A stretch of DNA of 15,486 nt from positions 1-15,486 of the forward strand of contig QMPN01000044.1 of NCBI GenBank assembly GCA_003648575.1. The letters run 5' to 3'. This document shows, piece after piece, positions 1 to 7,877 of this stretch (the first letter of the stretch is position 1; each line of letters starts with the position of its first letter). Position numbers and translations under genes: made by a program. Below the pieces are notes generated by a model. It was not told the DNA's origin and made no database searches. It was given only the letters and a program-made list of their open reading frames with translations. This DNA is from Bacteroidota bacterium (GTDB lineage: Bacteria > Bacteroidota > Bacteroidia > Bacteroidales > B18-G4).

Positions 1-81
1 GACGGACATATTGAAAAGAACATTAAAAACGGATTCAAAAATCCTCCGTCGGAAAAGCCAAAAATATTACAAACTGCATAA
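1..81 (+). CDS. C-terminal end of an upstream gene, probably an ABC transporter ATP-binding protein (partial)
   Basis: Frame 1 is open from the first base and ends with TAA at 79-81, giving 26 residues that begin DGHIEKNIKNGF and end KILQTA. The start lies outside the window. A short charged tail beginning 'DG.I' after the last strand is typical of LolD/MacB-type ATPases. The next three genes (two MacB-like permeases and a periplasmic adaptor) usually follow such an ATPase. The gap to the next start codon is only 10 bases, which fits one operon. No Walker or signature motif is inside the window, so the assignment rests mainly on context. Confidence 0.55.
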   Translation, partial: DGHIEKNIKNGFKNPPSEKPKILQTA

Positions 82-91
82 GTGATTCGGA

Positions 92-1321
92 ATGTTTGAT
101 CTTGATAAATGGCAGGAGATTTTCAGCACCATCCGTAAAAACAAACTAAGAACCTTGTTAACGGGCTTTAGCGTTGCATGGGGTATCTTCATGCTTATTA
201 TTTTGCTGGGCTCGGGCTATGGACTCGAAAACGGCGTAAAAAGAGAGTTTGAGGGCGATGCAGTAAACTATTTATCGATTAATGCCGGTATCACAAGCAT
301 GCCATATAAGGGAATGAAGCCCGGCAGAAGGCTTCGTTTTACCAATGAAGAGAAAGGACAGCTGTCTAAGCTGGAGGGTGTAGATAAAAGCTCTGGAAGA
401 ACGGCAGTATGGGCCAACAATACGCTATCCTACAGAAACGAATTTGGGAACTTCGACATTTATGCCGTGAGCCCTGATTATAAATATGTCGAATCACTGA
501 TCATTATGCAGGGAAGATACCTGAATGAGATCGATGAAGATGATTACCGCAAGGTGGTGGTTCTTGGAAAGCTTGTTGATGAGGCCCTTTTTAAGGACGA
601 AGATCCGGTGGGAAAATATATCAAGGTAAGCGGGGTTCCATTCAAGGTAGTCGGTACATTTGACGACCCGGGGGGAGATCGCGACCTCAGCAGGGTGTAT
701 ATTCCACTATCAACGGCTCAAAGGGTATTTAATATGCAAAACAGGGTGGGCAGTATTCTGCTTAACCTTGGAGACGCCAGCGTTGAAGAAAGCCTGGAAA
801 TGATTGAAGCCATTAAGCAAGACCTTTCTGAAACAATGGTATTTGACCCGGCCGACCCCAGGGCCCTCTTTGTATATAACAGTATTGAAAATTATCAGAA
901 CCTGATGAGACTTTTTTCAAGCATCCGCTTCTTTATCTGGATAATTGGCATAATGACCATTATTGCGGGGATCGTAGGCGTAAGTAACATTATGATGATC
1001 ATTGTAAAAGAAAGAACGAAAGAAATCGGCATCAGGAAGTCCATGGGGGCGACACCCTGGTCGATCATAAGCCTGATCCTGCAAGAGTCGATTTTAATTA
1101 CGTCTTTCGCCGGATATGTAGGGCTTGTTCTGGGTGTAGGATTGCTGGAGCTGCTCTCCGGGCTGTTGCCGGAAACTGATTATTTCGCCAACCCGGAAGT
1201 TAATATGCAGGTGGCTATTGCTGCCACCCTGATCCTGATCTTCTGCGGAGCTCTGGCAGGATTTGTGCCGGCACGCAAAGCAGCATCGGTAAAACCAGTA
1301 GTGGCGCTCAGAGATGATTAA
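92..1321 (+). CDS. MacB/FtsX-type ABC transporter permease (first of a pair)
   Basis: This 409-residue inner-membrane permease has the MacB/LolC/FtsX topology. A short cytoplasmic N-terminus (DKWQEIFSTIRKNKLRT) is followed by TM1 at about 22-44. A large periplasmic MacB_PCD-like domain spans about 45-275. Three C-terminal helices lie at roughly 278-303, 325-356 and 373-394. The conserved cytoplasmic stretch KERTKEIGIRKSMGATPWSI (306-325) contacts the ATPase in this family, and the ending P-x-x-KA-x4-P-x2-ALR is also typical. Such permeases move lipoproteins, peptides or drugs by mechanotransmission instead of carrying substrate through the membrane. The gene sits 10 bases after the probable ATPase and 43 bases before a paralogous permease, so the working unit may be a heterodimer. 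The substrate cannot be inferred from sequence. Confidence 0.9.
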   Translation: MFDLDKWQEIFSTIRKNKLRTLLTGFSVAWGIFMLIILLGSGYGLENGVKREFEGDAVNYLSINAGITSMPYKGMKPGRRLRFTNEEKGQLSKLEGVDKSSGRTAVWANNTLSYRNEFGNFDIYAVSPDYKYVESLIIMQGRYLNEIDEDDYRKVVVLGKLVDEALFKDEDPVGKYIKVSGVPFKVVGTFDDPGGDRDLSRVYIPLSTAQRVFNMQNRVGSILLNLGDASVEESLEMIEAIKQDLSETMVFDPADPRALFVYNSIENYQNLMRLFSSIRFFIWIIGIMTIIAGIVGVSNIMMIIVKERTKEIGIRKSMGATPWSIISLILQESILITSFAGYVGLVLGVGLLELLSGLLPETDYFANPEVNMQVAIAATLILIFCGALAGFVPARKAASVKPVVALRDD

Positions 1322-1364
1322 TAAAGCCTTTGTGGCTATTTTGAAAACCAATAAATGACTGAAA

Positions 1365-2630
1365 TTGAGAGTATTTGATGCAGACCGCTGGCAAGAGATC
1401 TTCAGCACCCTGAAGAAGAATAAGGTAAGAACCTTTTTCACTGCTTTTGGGGTTTTCTGGGGCATATTCATGCTGGTGATCATGATGGGTTCCGGTTCCG
1501 GCCTGGAAAATGCTGTTGGCCGGGATATGGGCGATATGGCCACCAACAGTGTGTTTATATGGACCCAGCGCACCACCATGCCATATAAAGGCTTCGACAG
1601 GGGCAGGCATTATAATTTTCGCAATGGCGATACCGAGGCGCTTCTTGAAAACATTTCAGAGATCAAACATATTGGCCCAAGAATACAGGGCTGGGGTGGT
1701 GGTGGTAATAATAATGTGGTCCGCGGTGAAAGAACGGGCGCCTTCACCATTCAGGGTGATTATCCCGCATATAACCTGATCGACCCTATTGGCATGAGTG
1801 AAGGACGGTTTATCAATGTGCTCGATATCACAAATTACCGCAAGGTTTGCGTCATCGGCGACCGTGTCAAAAATGAAATGTTTGCAGCGGACGAAAACCC
1901 CATCGGACAATACCTGCGCATACAGGGGGTGTATTTTAAAGTAGTTGGCATATTCAAATCGACAAAGCCACATCGTGGTGAGCGAGAAAACCAGGTCATA
2001 TACCTTCCCTTTACCACCCTGCAAAGAACTTATAACTACGGAGATGTTGTCGGATATTACTCCATTACATCACAGGAAGATGTACCAGTATCAGTAGTTG
2101 AGGAAAAAGCAAAAGCACTGCTTCGCCAGCGGCACACCATACACCCCGACGATGAGAGGGCTGTGGGCTCTTTCAACCTTGAAAACGAATTTCAAAAAAT
2201 GACAAACCTGTTTGCGGGAATTCGAGGCCTGATATGGATTGTGGGTATTGGTACGCTGCTTGCCGGGGTGATCGGGGTAAGCAATATCATGTTGATTATT
2301 GTAAAAGAACGAACCAGGGAAATTGGTATACAGCGGGCCATTGGGGCCACTCCATGGACAGTGATCTCACAGGTGATCATGGAATCACTGATACTGACAA
2401 CAATTGCCGGCTATATTGGACTGGTGCTGGGTGTTGGGGTCGTTGAGGGAGTAAACTATATGCTGCTGACATCCGGAGCGGAGGACAGTATGTTTACAAA
2501 TCCAGAGGTTAACTTCTCGGCAGCAATACAGGCCCTTGAAGTGCTTGTTGTTGCCGGTATACTGGCAGGGGTGATACCGGCATATAAAGCCGTTAGCATG
2601 AAGCCTATCGATGCGCTTAGAAATGAATAA
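1365..2630 (+). CDS. MacB/FtsX-type ABC transporter permease (second of a pair), TTG start
   Basis: This 421-residue paralogue of the preceding permease has the same layout: N-terminal RWQEIFSTLKKNKVRT, TM1 at about 24-46, a periplasmic domain at about 47-285, and three C-terminal helices. KERTREIGIQRAIGATPWTV lies at 314-333. The chosen start is TTG at 1365, because it places the N-terminus (MRVFDADRWQEIF) in register with MFDLDKWQEIF of the first permease. An in-frame TGA lies just upstream at 1356-1358 and no in-frame ATG exists nearby; CTG at 1359 is the only other upstream option. The periplasmic domain carries a glycine/asparagine-rich stretch (GWGGGGNNN, 109-117) that the first permease lacks. 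The two copies are diverged, which favours a heterodimer over a recent duplication. The adaptor gene follows after 25 bases. Confidence 0.9.
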   Translation: MRVFDADRWQEIFSTLKKNKVRTFFTAFGVFWGIFMLVIMMGSGSGLENAVGRDMGDMATNSVFIWTQRTTMPYKGFDRGRHYNFRNGDTEALLENISEIKHIGPRIQGWGGGGNNNVVRGERTGAFTIQGDYPAYNLIDPIGMSEGRFINVLDITNYRKVCVIGDRVKNEMFAADENPIGQYLRIQGVYFKVVGIFKSTKPHRGERENQVIYLPFTTLQRTYNYGDVVGYYSITSQEDVPVSVVEEKAKALLRQRHTIHPDDERAVGSFNLENEFQKMTNLFAGIRGLIWIVGIGTLLAGVIGVSNIMLIIVKERTREIGIQRAIGATPWTVISQVIMESLILTTIAGYIGLVLGVGVVEGVNYMLLTSGAEDSMFTNPEVNFSAAIQALEVLVVAGILAGVIPAYKAVSMKPIDALRNE

Positions 2631-2655
2631 ATGTAAAACTTAAGACATAATTAAA

Positions 2656-3741
2656 ATGAAAGCCTTTTTCAGAATCCTAATCATTGTAGTCATTGTTGGT
2701 ATTTTCGGCTTTACGATTTACTATTTATACGGAAAATCACAAGATGTTCCGGTGATTTATGAAACGACGAATGCCTTCGTGGCTCCCAACATCATCAAGA
2801 AAACAGTAGCTACCGGCTCGGTAAATCCAAGGAAAGAGATTGATATCACGCCCAAGGTTTCCGGTATCATTGAAGAGATCAGCGTGGAGCCCGGCCAGAT
2901 GGTAAAGGAGGGCGATGTAATTGCAAAGATCAAGATCATCCCCAATATGGTTAACCTGAACAATGCTGAGTCCAGGCAAAACCGTGCTAAGATCTCGCTT
3001 GAAAATGCCAGGCGGAAATATGACCGCCAGAAGGAACTGTATGAGGATGGTGTGATCCCCGCAGCAGAGTTTGAGCAATACGAACTCGCGTATGAAAATG
3101 CCCTGGAGGAACTTGGCTCCGCCCAAAGTAACCTTGAGCTGATCAAGGAGGGCCAGACTAAGGCTACCGGGAAATCAACGAACACCCTGGTACGATCAAC
3201 AATTACTGGTATGGTGCTCGTGGTACCTGTCGAACAGGGAAATTCGGTTATAGAAAGCAACACCTTTAATGCCGGTACTACAATAGCCACCATTGCCGAC
3301 ATGAATGAAATGGTCTTCGAGGGGAAGATCGATGAAACCGAGGTTGGAAAAATTAATGAGGGAATGCCACTGATACTGCAGATCGGCGCCATCGAAGATA
3401 TTCGCTTCGATGCCATACTTGAGCATATCTCCCCTAAGGGTGTTGAGGAAAACGGTGCCATCCAATTTGAGATCAAGGCCGATGTAAGCCTGCAAAACGA
3501 CCAGTTTATAAGGGCGGGGTATAGCGCAAACGCGGATATTGTTCTGGCCAGGGTCGACAGCGTGCTGGCAGTGCCCGAAAGTGTAATACAGTTCGATGGC
3601 GACACTGCATTTGTGGAAGTGGAAACCACGCCCCAGGTGTTTGAAAAGCGGATTGTAGAGCTAGGTCTTTCTGATGGTATTAATATAGAGCTTGTTTCAG
3701 GGATCACAGAAGACGAAAAGATTAAGGTTCCCCTGAATTAA
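2656..3741 (+). CDS. HlyD/MacA-family periplasmic adaptor (membrane fusion) protein
   Basis: The protein has 361 residues. An N-terminal membrane anchor (about 5-24) leads to the first half of a lipoyl/biotinyl-like domain at about 60-95 (VSGIIEEISVEPGQMVKEGD). An alpha-helical hairpin spans about 101-166 and is rich in Ala, Glu and Arg (AESRQNRAKISLENARRKYD). The second lipoyl half is at about 178-198 (STITGMVLVVPVEQGNSV), followed by beta-barrel and membrane-proximal domains. This order is that of MacA-like adaptors, which bridge an inner-membrane ABC permease to an outer-membrane TolC-type channel. It lies 25 bases after the permease pair and is surely co-transcribed with it. No outer-membrane factor gene is in the window; one may lie upstream of base 1 or elsewhere. 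No terminator hairpin is evident in the 107 bases that follow. Confidence 0.9.
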   Translation: MKAFFRILIIVVIVGIFGFTIYYLYGKSQDVPVIYETTNAFVAPNIIKKTVATGSVNPRKEIDITPKVSGIIEEISVEPGQMVKEGDVIAKIKIIPNMVNLNNAESRQNRAKISLENARRKYDRQKELYEDGVIPAAEFEQYELAYENALEELGSAQSNLELIKEGQTKATGKSTNTLVRSTITGMVLVVPVEQGNSVIESNTFNAGTTIATIADMNEMVFEGKIDETEVGKINEGMPLILQIGAIEDIRFDAILEHISPKGVEENGAIQFEIKADVSLQNDQFIRAGYSANADIVLARVDSVLAVPESVIQFDGDTAFVEVETTPQVFEKRIVELGLSDGINIELVSGITEDEKIKVPLN

Positions 3742-3788
3742 ACCAGATGACCGACTAGTCCTATCCCATTATTGTCAGATTCCACGAA

Positions 3789-3817
3789 TTGCTTGTGAAT
3801 AAATATTCTTATTTTCG
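3789..3817 (+). promoter_or_regulatory. Putative Bacteroidota-type promoter for the peptidase pair
   Basis: TTG at 3789-3791, an 18-base spacer, then TATTTTCG at 3810-3817 match the Bacteroidota pattern TTG-N17-23-TAnnTTTG with one mismatch (C for T). The start codon follows 31 bases after the second box. This position, after the adaptor gene and before a lipoprotein gene of unrelated function, suggests the two peptidase genes have their own transcript. Confidence 0.5.
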
Positions 3818-3848
3818 CAGCATTAAGAATCCTTACTAAAACCTGAGT

Positions 3849-5543
3849 ATGAAAACCAAAATTTCCTTATTCGCTGCAATTATTGTACTTGCCATAGTTG
3901 CCGTATCCTGCCAGCAGAAAAAGGCAGACAAAAAATTCGTTGACAAACAAACTATCATTCCTGAAGTCATTACCATCGATCAGGACTCAAAAGACTACAT
4001 AAACGAGCGTATCAACATTTACGCCCAGTTTGAGCTTACTGCCGACCTTTCTCATCTGTCAGAAAATGCAAAGCAGATTGTCGGGATCTTTTTCGAGGTA
4101 GCCCGCATTATGGACGGCCTTTTTTGGAAACAAGCCATTTCCCCGAAAACCAAATTCATCAAAAAGTTTACGGATGAAAATGTAAAACGATTTGTAAAGA
4201 TCAACTATGGTCCGTGGGACAGGCTGAACAACAACAAACCTATGTTTTACGGTGTCGGGGAGAAGCCAAAAGGTGCAAACTTTTATCCCCCGGATATGAC
4301 GAATGAGGAGTTCGAGGCCTTCGATGATCCTAATAAAACTAACCTCTATACATTGATCCGCAGGGATGGAAATGGTTCATTGATGACTGTTTGGTATCAT
4401 GAGGCGTATGCAAAGGACCTCCTGAAGGCCTCAGACCTTTTGAAACAGGCTGCCGAGCTTGCCGAAGACCCGGGCCTGAAGAAATATCTTGAACTCAGGG
4501 CAGATGCTCTGATCACCGACAACTACCAGCCAAGTGATTTCGCCTGGATGGAAATGCAAAATACCAAGATTGATTTTGTTGTTGGTGCCATCGAGAATTA
4601 CGAGGATGCGCTTTACGGGTACAAGGCTGCCTATGAGTCATTTATCCTTTTAAAAGACATTGAATGGAGTAAGAAACTCGAAAAGTTTTCTGCTATGCTC
4701 CCCGAGCTGCAGAAAGGCTTGCCGGTGGATGATGAGTTTAAAAAAGACGTGCCCGGAAGCAAAGCCGATATGAATGCATATGACGTGATCTATTATGCCG
4801 GTGATTGCAATGCCGCCAGCAAGACCATCGCCATCAACCTTCCCAACGACGAAGAGGTACACATGAAATACGGATCAAGGAAGCTACAACTTAAAAACTC
4901 CATGCAGGCCAAATTCGACAAGATCCTCATGCCAATCGCTGAGATACTGATCGACCCGGAACAGCGTAAATATGTCACCTTTACTGCTTTCTTCGAAAAT
5001 ACCATGTTCCACGAAGTGGGCCATGCCATGGGAATTAAAAACACCATAGATAATACCGGAACCGTAAGGGAGGTATTGAAAGAACAGTACTCCGCCATTG
5101 AAGAAGGAAAGGCCGACATCATGGGCCTTTACCTCGTAACCAGGCTTTACGAAATGGGGGAACTCACCGAGGGTGAGGTGATGGACAATTATGTTACTTT
5201 CTTTGCCGGTATCTTCCGCTCGAGTCGTTTTGGTGCTGCCAGCTCACATGGCAAGGCCAATATGATGAGGTTTAATTATTTCGCTGAGCAGGGTTCCTTT
5301 ACCCGCCACGAAAATGGAACCTATACTGTTCATTTCGACAAAACTTATGATGCTATGATCAGCCTGATGCAGAAAATACTCTTCATCCAGGGGAATGGCG
5401 ATTACAAGGCAGCCAAAAAATGGGTGGATGATGCCGCTATGGTTCCCCCAGTACTGCAGGCTGACCTTGACAGACTAAACAGTTCAAACATCCCTGTTGA
5501 CATCGTCTTTAAACAGGGCCCCGCTATTGTAGGATTGAAATAA
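3849..5543 (+). CDS. M49-family (dipeptidyl peptidase III-like) zinc peptidase lipoprotein
   Basis: This 564-residue protein has a lipoprotein signal peptide ending in the lipobox AVSC with Cys21, so it should be anchored in the periplasm-facing or outer membrane. The metal site is visible: HEVGH at 388-392 (His388 and His392 as zinc ligands, Glu389 as catalytic base) and EEGKAD at 418-423, where the second Glu (419) matches the third ligand of M49 enzymes. The downstream block GKANMMRFNYF and the following Tyr/Asp-rich region are also M49-like. Classical DPP III has a six-residue HEXXGH and about 58 residues from first His to third ligand. Here the motif has five residues and the spacing is 31, so this is a short variant. 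M49 enzymes release dipeptides from the N-terminus of oligopeptides; the exact specificity is unknown. An S46 peptidase gene follows after 28 bases. Confidence 0.8.
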   Translation: MKTKISLFAAIIVLAIVAVSCQQKKADKKFVDKQTIIPEVITIDQDSKDYINERINIYAQFELTADLSHLSENAKQIVGIFFEVARIMDGLFWKQAISPKTKFIKKFTDENVKRFVKINYGPWDRLNNNKPMFYGVGEKPKGANFYPPDMTNEEFEAFDDPNKTNLYTLIRRDGNGSLMTVWYHEAYAKDLLKASDLLKQAAELAEDPGLKKYLELRADALITDNYQPSDFAWMEMQNTKIDFVVGAIENYEDALYGYKAAYESFILLKDIEWSKKLEKFSAMLPELQKGLPVDDEFKKDVPGSKADMNAYDVIYYAGDCNAASKTIAINLPNDEEVHMKYGSRKLQLKNSMQAKFDKILMPIAEILIDPEQRKYVTFTAFFENTMFHEVGHAMGIKNTIDNTGTVREVLKEQYSAIEEGKADIMGLYLVTRLYEMGELTEGEVMDNYVTFFAGIFRSSRFGAASSHGKANMMRFNYFAEQGSFTRHENGTYTVHFDKTYDAMISLMQKILFIQGNGDYKAAKKWVDDAAMVPPVLQADLDRLNSSNIPVDIVFKQGPAIVGLK

Positions 5544-5571
5544 CCTTTTATAAATTTAATCATCATTTAAC

Positions 5572-7827
5572 ATGAAAAGAGTATTATTATCATTGTTTGC
5601 GGCCTTGCTGTTTGGTAGTGCCGCTATGGCCATTGAGCCTCCCGATGAGGGCATGTGGCTTCCCATGTTCGTGGAAAGGTTGAATTACGTTGATATGCAG
5701 GAAAAGGGCCTTCAGCTCACCGCGGAGGAGATTTACAGCATCAACAATTCAAGCCTTAAAGACGCCATTGTAGGCCTTTCCGGAGGTGGTGTCGGAGGAT
5801 TTTTCTGTACCGGGGAGATCGTTTCTGACCAGGGACTCCTGTTCACCAACCATCATTGCGGATATGCCAAGATCCAATCACATAGTACAATAGAACACGA
5901 TTACCTCAAGGATGGATTCTGGGCCATGAGCCTCGAAGAAGAGCTTCCCAATGAAGGTATGGCTGCTTCTTTCCTGGTAAGGATGGAGGATGTGACCGAC
6001 AGTATCATTCCGTTCCTCTCAGATACCCTCTCTGAAGCTGAGCGCGGATCTCAGGTCCGTAAGATCAGAACCCGCCTCGCAAAAAAGGCTGAAGAAGATG
6101 GAAAATATGCTGCACGCGTATCTTCTTTCTTTGGCGGGAACGAATATTATCTGTTCGTTTATACAGTATATAAAGATGTTCGCCTCGTAGGAGCTCCTCC
6201 ATCATCGATTGGTAAATATGGTGGTGATACCGATAACTGGATGTGGCCTCGTCATACCGGTGACTTTTCTATTTTCCGTGTATATACAGGCCCCGAGGGA
6301 GAATCTGCTTCCTTTGCCGAAGAAAACATCCCACTGAAACCAGATCATCATCTTCCTGTATCCCTCGATGGTTATGATGAAGGTGACTTTGCCATGATCT
6401 GGGGTTATCCAGGCGGCACAGAGCGTTATCTCACCTCGTATGGTATCCAGTATAAGCTTGATGCATTTCTGCCTGTATTGGTCGAGATCTTCGAAGCACA
6501 GATCACCTCATGGAAAACCCATATGGATGTCGACCAGGCAGTCAGGATACAGTATGCCAGCAAATATGCCGGACTGGCCAACGCATGGAAACTTTTCCTT
6601 GGACAGATACGAGGCCTCAAACGCCTGAAAGTATATGAAAAGAAACAAAAGATAGAAGAGGCTTTTCAGGCATGGGCCGACGCCGATCCTGATAGGAAAG
6701 AAAAGTATGGCGAGGTACTGAACAACCTGGAAGAAGGCTATGCTACGCTCACTACAGAGTTCCCCAACCTGGCCTATACCGCCCTGGCAGCAAACTCCCC
6801 GGAGATCCTGGGATATGCAGCACAATACGGACAGTTGCTTGAGCTACTCGAATCAAAGGCAAATGATATCATCATTGACGAAACCATTGATGGCATGAAA
6901 GCCGGAATGGCAGACCATTTCAAAGACTATTACGCAGCTGCCGATAAGGATGCCTTTGAGGCCCTTATGGAAGTTTATCATAAGAATGTTCCTACCGACA
7001 TGCAGCCTGAGTATTTTCTTGAGCTGGTTGAAGATATGGACGGTAATTTCGAAGCACTGGCAGACTATGTCTTTAACACTTCCATCTTTGAAAGTGAAGA
7101 TCAGATCAATGCTTTCCTTGAAAAACCCAAAGCCAAAACACTTGCCAGGGATCCAGCCCTTAAGCTGTCTACAGAATTTTCAAACATGATGGGGCAGGTT
7201 ATGGGTCAGTATCGCGAAGCCAATGCTACTATTGGCGAATACGACAGGCTCTTCATCGCCGGTCTACGCGAAATGAATCCCGACAAGGTATATTGTCCTG
7301 ATGCAAACTCTACCATGAGGATGACCTATGGTTCGGTTGAAGATTATATGGCAGCCGATGCTGTTTACTATGATTATTATACCACCCTGGCCGGCGTAAT
7401 GGAAAAAGAAGATCCTTCAAATGCTGAATTCATTGTTGAGGAAGATTTGAAGGTGCTTTTTGAAAACAAAGACTTCGGGCGCTACGGTGAAATGGTCGAC
7501 GGAAAAGAGAAGATGATTGTCTGCTTCCTGACAACCAATGATATCACCGGAGGAAACTCTGGCAGCCCCGTGATCAACGGAAAAGGCGAGCTGATTGGTA
7601 TTGCCTTTGACGGTAATTGGGAGGCCATGAGTGGCGATATTGCTTTTGAGCCAGATTTACAGCGTACGATCAATGTCGATATCAGGTATGTGCTTTTCAT
7701 CATTGACAAGATGGCGGGAGCCCAGAACCTGATCGATGAGCTTACAATTGTTGACACCCCAAAACCTAAGGTGGTAAAAACAGTGAATGCCGAAACCAAA
7801 AAAGTTAGCATGAAGTCAGTCGAATAA
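5572..7827 (+). CDS. S46-family serine dipeptidyl peptidase, DPP7-type
   Basis: This 751-residue exported protein has a Sec signal at 1-20 (cleavage after AMA) and a mature start IEPPDEGMWLPMF typical of S46. The catalytic His is in TNHHCGY (His94-His95, probably His95). The Asp lies in the block GGDTDNWMWPRHTGDF (219-232); spacing to known family members favours Asp231. The nucleophile is Ser663 in GGNSGSP. An all-helical domain between these segments caps the chymotrypsin fold in this family. The residue 18 after the Ser, which separates DPP11 (Arg, acidic P1) from DPP7 (Gly, hydrophobic or broad P1), is Gly681 here, so DPP7-like activity is expected. It would act in the periplasm, removing dipeptides from oligopeptides. 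A lysine/valine-rich tail of about 30 residues extends past the usual end. Transcription probably comes from the promoter ahead of the M49 gene. Confidence 0.93.
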   Translation: MKRVLLSLFAALLFGSAAMAIEPPDEGMWLPMFVERLNYVDMQEKGLQLTAEEIYSINNSSLKDAIVGLSGGGVGGFFCTGEIVSDQGLLFTNHHCGYAKIQSHSTIEHDYLKDGFWAMSLEEELPNEGMAASFLVRMEDVTDSIIPFLSDTLSEAERGSQVRKIRTRLAKKAEEDGKYAARVSSFFGGNEYYLFVYTVYKDVRLVGAPPSSIGKYGGDTDNWMWPRHTGDFSIFRVYTGPEGESASFAEENIPLKPDHHLPVSLDGYDEGDFAMIWGYPGGTERYLTSYGIQYKLDAFLPVLVEIFEAQITSWKTHMDVDQAVRIQYASKYAGLANAWKLFLGQIRGLKRLKVYEKKQKIEEAFQAWADADPDRKEKYGEVLNNLEEGYATLTTEFPNLAYTALAANSPEILGYAAQYGQLLELLESKANDIIIDETIDGMKAGMADHFKDYYAAADKDAFEALMEVYHKNVPTDMQPEYFLELVEDMDGNFEALADYVFNTSIFESEDQINAFLEKPKAKTLARDPALKLSTEFSNMMGQVMGQYREANATIGEYDRLFIAGLREMNPDKVYCPDANSTMRMTYGSVEDYMAADAVYYDYYTTLAGVMEKEDPSNAEFIVEEDLKVLFENKDFGRYGEMVDGKEKMIVCFLTTNDITGGNSGSPVINGKGELIGIAFDGNWEAMSGDIAFEPDLQRTINVDIRYVLFIIDKMAGAQNLIDELTIVDTPKPKVVKTVNAETKKVSMKSVE

Positions 7828-7847
7828 CTGACTGCAGGTATAAAATT

Positions 7848-7877
7848 AAAAAGGGCACCGAGCGGTGCCTTTTTTTT
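7848..7877. terminator. Bidirectional rho-independent terminator between convergent genes
   Basis: GGCACC (7854-7859), loop GAGC (7860-7863) and GGTGCC (7864-7869) form a perfect GC-rich stem. Eight T (7870-7877) follow on the plus strand, and an A-rich run precedes it that reads as a T tract on the minus strand. It sits 20 bases after the S46 stop codon. The minus-strand propeller gene ends at 7876, inside the T tract, so one hairpin serves both converging transcripts. Confidence 0.9.

Noticed and set aside
1094..1579. 161-codon minus-strand frame across the two permease genes
   Set aside because: It is antisense to clear permease sequence on both sides and has low-complexity composition with no motif.
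2757..3707. 316-codon open frame on the minus strand
   Set aside because: It is antisense to the adaptor gene, is very rich in Ser/Ile/Thr as expected from reverse reading of that gene, and has no recognisable domain.
3753..3760. 8-base palindrome GACTAGTC after the adaptor gene
   Set aside because: It is too short and has no T run, so it is not a terminator; nothing suggests an operator.
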